From positions 5,917 through 16,842 of the forward strand of contig JAGQSE010000392.1 in the NCBI GenBank assembly GCA_020439725.1: a stretch of 10,926 nt of DNA, given 5' to 3'. Of this stretch, positions 6,238 through 10,926 are shown piece by piece. Every line of letters starts with the position of its first letter. Position 1 is the stretch's first letter. The DNA is from Acidobacteriota bacterium. GTDB taxonomy: Bacteria > Acidobacteriota > Thermoanaerobaculia > Multivoradales > JAHZIX01. The notes beneath the pieces were generated by a model that saw only the letters and a program-made list of their open reading frames with translations, ran no database searches and was not told the DNA's origin. Both the position numbers and the translations under genes were made by a program.

Positions 6238-8928
6238 ATGGCAGAACGTGGCGAAGGGGCCCGGCGGCTGTCTGCTGGAAAGAGACTGTCCGCCGGTAAG
6301 AAGCTCGTGTTCACCGGCGTGGTGTTCGTGCTCTTCTTCGCCGGTCTCGAGGGCGCCCTCGCACTCCTCGGCATCCACCCGGTCACCGCCGACCGCGATC
6401 CCTACGTCGGATTCCAGAGCTACCTGCCGCTCTTCCACAAGACCGCCGGCGGCGACTACGAGACCGCCTCGAACAAGCTCCAGCTGTTCAACCGCCAGAG
6501 CTTCCCCAGAACCAAGAGCTCGGACGCGGTGCGCATCTTCACCGTCGGCGGCTCGACCACCTACGGCCGGCCCTTCGACGACCGCACCTCCTTCACCGGT
6601 TGGCTGCGCGCCTATCTGCGCGCCGCGGCTCCCGGTATCGATTGGCAGGTGGTCAACGCCGGAGGCATCTCCTACGCCAGCTATCGCGTCGCCAAGCTGC
6701 TCGAAGAGCTGGTCGAGTACCACCCGGACCTGATCATCGTCTACTCCGGGAACAACGAGTTCCTCGAACGGCGCACCTACGCCAAGCTCCTCGCCGAGCC
6801 CAAGGCGGTGACCGGGATCAAACGAGTCCTGCACCGGACCCGCACCTGGGCCCTCGGGCAACGCCTCGCGGATTGGCGCCGGCACCGCGCCGAGACGACC
6901 TACCAGCTCACCGGTGAGGTCCAGGAGCTCCTCGACACCTCCGCCGGTCTCGATCTCTACCACCACGACGACGCCTTCCGCGGCAAGGTCCTCGACCACT
7001 TCCGCTACAACCTGGGCCGAATGGTGCGGCTGGCGCGGTCGGCGGGGGCCCAGGTCGTCTTCGTCACCGTGCCGGTCAACCTGCGCAGTTTCGAGCCCTT
7101 CAAGAGCCAGCACGGCGACGCGCTCTCCGCGGACCAGAAGCGCCGCTGCGAGACGCTCCAGCGCACGGCCAGGACCGCTCTCGCCGACGGCGACGGCGAC
7201 GGCGCGCTGGCGGCCGCCACCACCGCCACCGAGCTCGACCCCCGAGACGCCGAAGACCACTTCCTGCGCGGCCGGGCCCTCACCCTCCTCGAGCGCGGCG
7301 ACGAGGCCGGGGTGGAGCTGCGCCGCGCGGTGGTCGAGGACGTCTGTCCGCTTCGCGCGCTGCCGTCGATCAACCGCGCGATCCGGCGCACCGCAGAGGA
7401 AGAAGACGTCGCCCTGGTCGATTTCGAGCGGATGCTCGAGGACCGCACCGAGGCCACGCTGGGCCACCGCAACCCTGGTGACGAGGCCTTCATGGACCAC
7501 GTCCACCCGACCGTCCAGACCCATGGCCTCCTGGGTCGCGCGCTGCTCGACGAGCTGGCGGCCATGGGAATCGCCCCCCGCAGCATCGCCGAGGGCAGCG
7601 AGACCGACCTCGCCGTGCGCCACGAGATCGCCGGCCGCGTCGACCGTGCCACCTACGCCCGGGCCTACAAGAACCTGTCGAAGGTGCTGCTGTGGGCCGG
7701 CAAGGAAGAGGAGGCGCGGCGCTACCTCGAGCTGGCCAAGGAGTCCGGTGACCAGGACTGGGAGCTCGACTACAACGAGGGGGTCCTGGCGCTCGAGCAG
7801 GGCGACACCGAGCGTGCCCTGACGAGCCTCGAGGCGGCCCGTGACAAGGCCCCGGCGATGGCGCGCGTCCACGACCAGCTGAGCATGGCCTACGCGGCAC
7901 TGGGGGAGCTCGATCAAGCCCTCGAGGAGAGTCGCGAAGCGTTACGGCTCGACGACACCCAGGCCGGCGGCTGGAGCAACCTCTCCGCGGTCCTTCGCCA
8001 GCGGGGCGAAGCGGCAGGCGCCCTCGACGCCGCTCAGCGCGCCCTCGATCTCGAACCGGAGCTGCCGCAGGCCCACAACAACCTCGGCAACGCGCTTTTC
8101 GACCTGGGACGCTTCGACGACGCCCGGGCGAGCTACACGCGGGCCCTCGAGCTCCGGCCCGATTTCCTCGACGCCCGGCTCGACCTGGCGCTGGTCCTCG
8201 GCCAGCTCGGCCGCTACCCGGAAGCCATCGCGGCCTTCGACCGGGTCCTCGAAGGAAGGCCCGGCGATTCGGCGGCGCTCCTCGGCCGAGCCCGCGCACA
8301 GCTCGCCTCGAACCGTCTCGAACCGGCCTTGGGCAGCCTCGAGCAGGCCGTCAACTCGGCTCCCCAGAACCCCGAAACCTGGGAGCTCCTGGCCCGCAGC
8401 CAGATCACCGCCGGTCGGCCGGAGGCCTCCGACCGGACCCTGCGCAAGGCCATGGCGGCGTTCCCTGATAGCCCTCGCTTCCCCCATCTCCTGGGGCGAA
8501 ACCTCGCCGACCGAGGCGACTTCGGGCCCGCCGAGAAGGCGTTCCGCGACGCCGTGGCTCTCGACGACTCCTACCTGCCGGCACGCATCGACCTCGGCAA
8601 CCTCTATACCGTCGAGAACCGCCCCGAGGAGGCGGCGCGCGTCTTCGAGAAAGCGATCGAGCTCGGTGCCGAGAACACCGCCCTCGAGCACAGCCTCGGC
8701 GCGGTCCTGATCCTGAGCGGCAAGGTCGAGGAAGGGATCGGACACCTCGAGCGGGCCGTCGAGCTCGACCCGGCGAACCGGCAAGCGATGGAGGACCTGG
8801 CGGCGGTCTACCACCACCTCGGACGAGACCAGGACGCCCGGAGGCTGCTCGGAGGGCTTGGCGGACCCGACCCGGAGCGTCGACCCTTCGACCGTGCCGC
8901 CGGCCGCCAGGACGGGGGCACGGTATGA
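6238..8928 (+). CDS. membrane-anchored SGNH/GDSL-like hydrolase with long TPR array
   Basis: An 896-residue protein. Residues 22-46 form one N-terminal membrane segment after a basic stretch, so the rest is probably periplasmic (inference). Residues 96-445 are an SGNH-hydrolase-like domain: nucleophile block VGGSTTYG (103-110, Ser106), NAGGISYASYR (140-150), SGNNEFLERR (170-179, Asn173) and DHVHP (420-424, Asp420/His423), so all four signature residues are present. A helical insert with one or two TPR-like units (about 305-370) interrupts the domain. From 472 to about 873 the chain is almost pure TPR, with units starting every 34 residues (506, 540, 574 and so on to 846), about 12 in total. 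Related proteins are annotated as SGNH/GDSL hydrolases with TPRs in Acidobacteriota and Planctomycetota; substrates are not established and acyl or acetyl ester chemistry on envelope polymers is only a guess. No strong Shine-Dalgarno precedes the ATG (AGGCAGG, 10 bases away). Confidence 0.88.
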   Translation: MAERGEGARRLSAGKRLSAGKKLVFTGVVFVLFFAGLEGALALLGIHPVTADRDPYVGFQSYLPLFHKTAGGDYETASNKLQLFNRQSFPRTKSSDAVRIFTVGGSTTYGRPFDDRTSFTGWLRAYLRAAAPGIDWQVVNAGGISYASYRVAKLLEELVEYHPDLIIVYSGNNEFLERRTYAKLLAEPKAVTGIKRVLHRTRTWALGQRLADWRRHRAETTYQLTGEVQELLDTSAGLDLYHHDDAFRGKVLDHFRYNLGRMVRLARSAGAQVVFVTVPVNLRSFEPFKSQHGDALSADQKRRCETLQRTARTALADGDGDGALAAATTATELDPRDAEDHFLRGRALTLLERGDEAGVELRRAVVEDVCPLRALPSINRAIRRTAEEEDVALVDFERMLEDRTEATLGHRNPGDEAFMDHVHPTVQTHGLLGRALLDELAAMGIAPRSIAEGSETDLAVRHEIAGRVDRATYARAYKNLSKVLLWAGKEEEARRYLELAKESGDQDWELDYNEGVLALEQGDTERALTSLEAARDKAPAMARVHDQLSMAYAALGELDQALEESREALRLDDTQAGGWSNLSAVLRQRGEAAGALDAAQRALDLEPELPQAHNNLGNALFDLGRFDDARASYTRALELRPDFLDARLDLALVLGQLGRYPEAIAAFDRVLEGRPGDSAALLGRARAQLASNRLEPALGSLEQAVNSAPQNPETWELLARSQITAGRPEASDRTLRKAMAAFPDSPRFPHLLGRNLADRGDFGPAEKAFRDAVALDDSYLPARIDLGNLYTVENRPEEAARVFEKAIELGAENTALEHSLGAVLILSGKVEEGIGHLERAVELDPANRQAMEDLAAVYHHLGRDQDARRLLGGLGGPDPERRPFDRAAGRQDGGTV

Positions 8929-10040
8929 GAACGGGGGGCGTCCTGTTGCTGGCGCTGGTCCTGTCCGTGCCGTGTCGGGGGCAGACCCCGCCGCCGGTCG
9001 CCCCCGAAGCGCCAGGAGGTTATCCGCACCTCTCGGGTGTCGAGCCGGCGCCGGCGGAGATCCTCGAGCTCGGCCCTGAGATCCGCCGCTTCCTCGACGC
9101 CAACATCGGCCTCAACGCCAGCCGCGAGGCGCGCTACCTGAAGCTCCAGACCCTGGTCTTCGGCAAGCACGGTCTCGAGATCACCTACGGCGACAGCGAC
9201 ACGCGCACCGCCAGCCAGACCTTCGAGGCGCGCTCCGGCAACTGTCTCTCCTTCACCCTGCTCTTCGTCGCCATGGCGCGCTATCTGGGGCTGCCGGCCT
9301 ACTTCCTCGAGGTCGACGAGGTCCTGAGCTGGGACCATCGCAACGACATCGTCCTCAATAACCGCCATATGTTCGCCGAGGTCGAGCTCTACAACGGCTT
9401 CCGGCGCGTCGACTTCCTTCCCGGCGTCGACAAGAGCTATCGGCGGGTGGAACGCATCGACACCACCCGAGCCCTGGCGCACTTCTACAACAACCGTGGC
9501 GCCGAGCTGCTCGCCGCCGGCGAGGTCGAACCGGCACGGCGCTACTTCGAGCAGGCCATCGAGCTCGATCCGACCTTCCCTTCGGCCTGGGTCAACCGAG
9601 GCGTCGCGCAGCGGCGGGCCGGCGACCCGCAGCTGGCGGAGACGAGCTATCTCCACGCCCTCGAGCTCGATCCCCTGGAGCTCACCGCCGCCTCGAACCT
9701 CGGCGCCCTCTACCTGTCCCTGGGTCGCAACGAGGAAGCCAAGCCTTTCCTCGAGCGGGCGGACCAGTACAACCGGCGCAACCCCTTCTTCTTCTTTCGC
9801 CGCGCCGTCCGAGCCAAGAGCGTCGGCAAGCTCGTGGAGGCCAGCGACGAGCTGCGCAAGGCGATCCGCCGGATGCCAGAAGAGCCCCTCTTCCACGCCA
9901 CCCTCGCCGAGGTCCTGGTCGCCCGCGGCGAGCTCCGCAAAGCCCGCCAGAGCCTCGAACAGGCGATCCGGCTGTCGAGCGACTTCGACCAGCTCGACCG
10001 CCTGCGGCGCCAGCTGGCGGACCTCGACCGGGGTCGCTGA
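8925..10040 (+). CDS. secreted transglutaminase-like + TPR protein
   Basis: A 371-residue protein. Residues 1-20 are a signal peptide (basic start, LLLALVLSVP core); the Cys at 17 follows a Pro, not a proper lipobox, so soluble export is more likely than a lipoprotein. Residues 45-175 form a transglutaminase/papain-like domain with the expected triad order: Cys107 in RSGNCLSFT, His148 in NNRHMFAEVEL, and Asp163 in VDFLPG. Residues 184-350 contain about five TPR units, including HFYNNRGAEL (186-195), a unit boundary at LELDPTFP (212-219), and ASNLGALYLSLGR (256-268). The ATG overlaps the TGA of the SGNH-TPR gene (ATGA), with GGGGG 6 bases upstream, so the two are translationally coupled and probably form one envelope complex. 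The substrate (peptide cleavage or crosslinking) is unknown; such domains may also be purely structural or proteolytic. Confidence 0.9.
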   Translation: MRTGGVLLLALVLSVPCRGQTPPPVAPEAPGGYPHLSGVEPAPAEILELGPEIRRFLDANIGLNASREARYLKLQTLVFGKHGLEITYGDSDTRTASQTFEARSGNCLSFTLLFVAMARYLGLPAYFLEVDEVLSWDHRNDIVLNNRHMFAEVELYNGFRRVDFLPGVDKSYRRVERIDTTRALAHFYNNRGAELLAAGEVEPARRYFEQAIELDPTFPSAWVNRGVAQRRAGDPQLAETSYLHALELDPLELTAASNLGALYLSLGRNEEAKPFLERADQYNRRNPFFFFRRAVRAKSVGKLVEASDELRKAIRRMPEEPLFHATLAEVLVARGELRKARQSLEQAIRLSSDFDQLDRLRRQLADLDRGR

Positions 10041-10058
10041 GGGCGTTTCGGGCCCCGC

Positions 10059-10102
10059 GATCCAAGTTTTCGGATGGTCGGTCCAAGACTTTGGATCGAA
10101 GA
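10059..10102. repeat. 21-bp-spaced direct repeat pair within a larger inverted repeat
   Basis: TCCAAGttttcGGAT (10061-10075) recurs as TCCAAGactttGGAT (10082-10096), offset exactly 21 bases, or two helical turns; the full 21-base units match at 14 positions. The second copy is itself a hairpin (TCCAA-GACT-TTGGA). The outer arms GATCCAA (10059-10065) and TTGGATC (10091-10097) are perfectly complementary. It begins 19 bases after the transglutaminase-like gene. It could be a tandem operator or a 3'-end RNA structure. Confidence 0.5.
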
Positions 10103-10192
10103 CCGCCACCGGCCACCGGCGAGGGGCGCGGAGACCCGGCCAGAACGCTGAATCCAGGGGATCTGCCGCCCTGACCGCGGTGACGGCGAGCG

Positions 10193-10221
10193 CTGACATC
10201 CTGTGACAGAGGTGGTACAAT
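10193..10221 (+). promoter_or_regulatory. strong sigma-70-type promoter for the receptor gene
   Basis: CTGACA (10193-10198) and TACAAT (10216-10221), each a 5-of-6 match to consensus, are separated by exactly 17 bases. The expected transcription start near 10228-10229 gives a leader of about 124 bases. The -10 lies within the palindrome ACAATTGT (10217-10224), a possible operator. Confidence 0.7.
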
Positions 10222-10223
10222 TG

Positions 10224-10249
10224 TTGCTGCTCACAGCAGCAAGGTTTTT
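10224..10249 (+). terminator. possible factor-independent terminator of the TPR operon
   Basis: A perfect 8-bp stem TTGCTGCT/AGCAGCAA (10224-10231 and 10235-10242) closes a 3-base loop and is followed by GG and five T. The stem is half A-T, so it would be a modest terminator. Its 5' arm spans the expected start site of the receptor promoter, so receptor transcripts would lack a complete stem while read-through from the TPR operon would form it. It could instead be a protein-binding palindrome. Confidence 0.45.
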
Positions 10250-10257
10250 CGGTATCC

Positions 10258-10297
10258 GCGGAGGCTCCGCCTGCCGGTTCACGCCGGTACGGCGCGG
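10258..10297 (+). promoter_or_regulatory. GC-rich leader hairpins with mutually exclusive pairings
   Basis: Hairpin A pairs GCGGAG with CTCCGC (10258-10263 with 10265-10270; in practice a 5-bp stem and 3-base loop). Hairpin B pairs CCGC and GCCG (10267-10270, 10273-10276) with CGGC and GCGG (10290-10297), leaving a 2-base bulge. The two share 10267-10270 and cannot form together. Regulation by switching is possible but unproven; no known riboswitch class is recognised. Confidence 0.3.
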
Positions 10298-10330
10298 CTG
10301 AACCTCATGGATGCCGGTAATCCACTAATT

Positions 10331-10348
10331 GAGGAGACAGAGGAGACA
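10331..10348 (+). promoter_or_regulatory. tandem duplicated Shine-Dalgarno
   Basis: GAGGAGACA occurs twice back to back. The second GAGGAG (10340-10345) is 6 bases from the ATG at 10352, an ideal spacing, and fixes this start. The first copy is 15 bases from the ATG and may act as a standby ribosome site. This fits a highly expressed outer-membrane protein. Confidence 0.7.
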
Positions 10349-10351
10349 CAG

Positions 10352-10926
10352 ATGAAGCGTAACGTCATCGCAATTGGCCTCGTGTTGGCCCTGGTGGGCG
10401 GCGGCGCCGCCTTCGGTCAGGGCAGCACCGGCACCATCCAGGTGACCGCCGAGGCTCAGGACGGCAGCCGGCTTCCCGGCGTCACCGTCAGCGCCGAATC
10501 GGTCGACGCGCTCGGTACCCGCGTCGCCATCACCGACGCCCAGGGCGTCGCCACCCTGCCCGGCCTGACGCCGTCCAACAAGTGGGTCGTGACCTCGACC
10601 CTCGAGGGCTTCAACGGCGCCCGCAACGAGAACGTGCTGGTCCGCGCCGGTCAGACCACCTCGCTCAACGTCACCTTGACCCTGGGTGCCGTCGAGGAGG
10701 AGCTGATCGTCACCGCCGAGAACCCGATCGTCGACGTGACGAGCGCAGCCACCGGCCAGGACATCACCCTCGAGCTCACCGAGTCGCTGCCCACCAACCG
10801 TTCGTACCAGAGCTACCTGCAGCTGGTGCCCGGTGTGCTGCCGACCGACCCCACCAACAGCTCCGAGAACCCCGCGGTCCGTTCGGGCCTCAACTACTCG
10901 GACATCGCCGGTGAGCTCGGCATCTC
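10352..10926 (+). CDS. TonB-dependent receptor, Oar-like (3' end beyond window)
   Basis: The first 191 residues of an outer-membrane receptor. Residues 1-22 are a signal peptide (MKRN, then the hydrophobic run VIAIGLVLALVGGGAAF, likely cut near Gly22/Gln23). Residues 26-112 form a carboxypeptidase-regulatory-like beta-sandwich (GTIQVTAEAQDGSRLPGVTV, then TDAQGVATLPGL at 61-72). EELIVTA (116-122) resembles a TonB box, and from about 138 the plug domain begins (ITLELTESLPTNRSYQSYL, then LVPGV at 158-162). These receptors import large substrates across the outer membrane using TonB energy; Oar-like members are greatly expanded in Acidobacteriota and Myxococcota and have been linked to adhesion, protein transport or glycan uptake. 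The ligand cannot be deduced because the barrel is outside the window. It has its own promoter and leader and a very strong ribosome site, so it is a separate unit from the TPR operon. Confidence 0.9.
   Translation, partial: MKRNVIAIGLVLALVGGGAAFGQGSTGTIQVTAEAQDGSRLPGVTVSAESVDALGTRVAITDAQGVATLPGLTPSNKWVVTSTLEGFNGARNENVLVRAGQTTSLNVTLTLGAVEEELIVTAENPIVDVTSAATGQDITLELTESLPTNRSYQSYLQLVPGVLPTDPTNSSENPAVRSGLNYSDIAGELGI

Larger units (their letters stand above)
10041..10351. other. 311-base regulatory intergenic region before the TonB-dependent receptor
   Basis: No gene is supported here. In order it contains a 21-bp-spaced repeat pair soon after the preceding stop, a featureless GC-rich stretch (about 10103-10190), a near-consensus promoter, a hairpin with T-run overlapping that promoter, GC-rich leader hairpins, and a duplicated Shine-Dalgarno. 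It separates the TPR operon from the receptor gene, both on the plus strand. Confidence 0.75.

Noticed and set aside
6184..7917. 577-codon minus-strand open frame opposite the SGNH-TPR gene
   Set aside because: No domain or plausible start signal; the plus-strand frame has catalytic motifs and TPR periodicity.
8925..8987. Lipoprotein signal (Cys17) in the transglutaminase-like protein
   Set aside because: The residues before Cys are Ser-Val-Pro, not a lipobox; cleavage by signal peptidase I is more likely.
8808..10220. 470-codon minus-strand open frame opposite the transglutaminase-like gene and the intergenic region
   Set aside because: Shadow of the plus-strand gene; it runs through the promoter and repeats and has no recognisable domain.
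1..10926. Mobile element, CRISPR array, tRNA or rRNA
   Set aside because: No transposase, integrase, regularly spaced repeat array or RNA gene pattern was seen on either strand; composition looks uniform across the window.

Overview
The window is GC-rich and gene-dense, with many GTG/TTG starts and 4-base stop/start overlaps. Its last gene is an Oar-type TonB-dependent receptor with a carboxypeptidase-regulatory-like N-terminal domain, preceded by two large periplasmic TPR proteins. This mix is common in Acidobacteriota (for example Thermoanaerobaculia-like lineages). That placement is an inference from gene families and composition; Myxococcota or a related group is not excluded. I see no tRNA, rRNA, CRISPR array, transposase or phage gene.

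Left block, minus strand (1-2550), read right to left: a stand-alone CYTH triphosphate-tunnel protein, a CYTH-like + CHAD protein, and a ParA/MinD-type ATPase cut by the window edge. Consecutive genes overlap by 4 bases (TTGA, then GTGA), so this is almost certainly one translationally coupled operon. CYTH proteins hydrolyse or bind tri/polyphosphate, CHAD domains bind inorganic polyphosphate, and ParA ATPases position cargo on the nucleoid. My hypothesis is a polyphosphate handling and granule-positioning module.

Central block, minus strand (2768-6134): an 832-residue fusion with two ATP-cone-like modules, a 2-phosphoglycerate-kinase P-loop domain, and a complete archaeal-type cofactor-independent phosphoglycerate mutase. 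Upstream of it lies a classical short-chain dehydrogenase. The fusion predicts direct conversion of 3-phosphoglycerate via 2-phosphoglycerate to 2,3-bisphosphoglycerate, and is the most unusual protein here. With the polyphosphate operon beside it, this half of the window is weighted to phosphate and phosphoester chemistry.

Right block, plus strand (6238-10040), divergent from the dehydrogenase: a membrane-anchored SGNH/GDSL-like protein with a long regular 34-residue TPR array, overlapping by 4 bases (ATGA) a secreted transglutaminase-like + TPR protein. Both are probably cell-envelope proteins acting together.

Between 10041 and 10351 lies a 311-base non-coding segment. It holds a 21-bp-spaced repeat pair, a hairpin with a T-run overlapping a near-consensus sigma-70 promoter (CTGACA-17-TACAAT), a structured leader and a duplicated Shine-Dalgarno. 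It drives the receptor gene that begins at 10352 and runs off the window.
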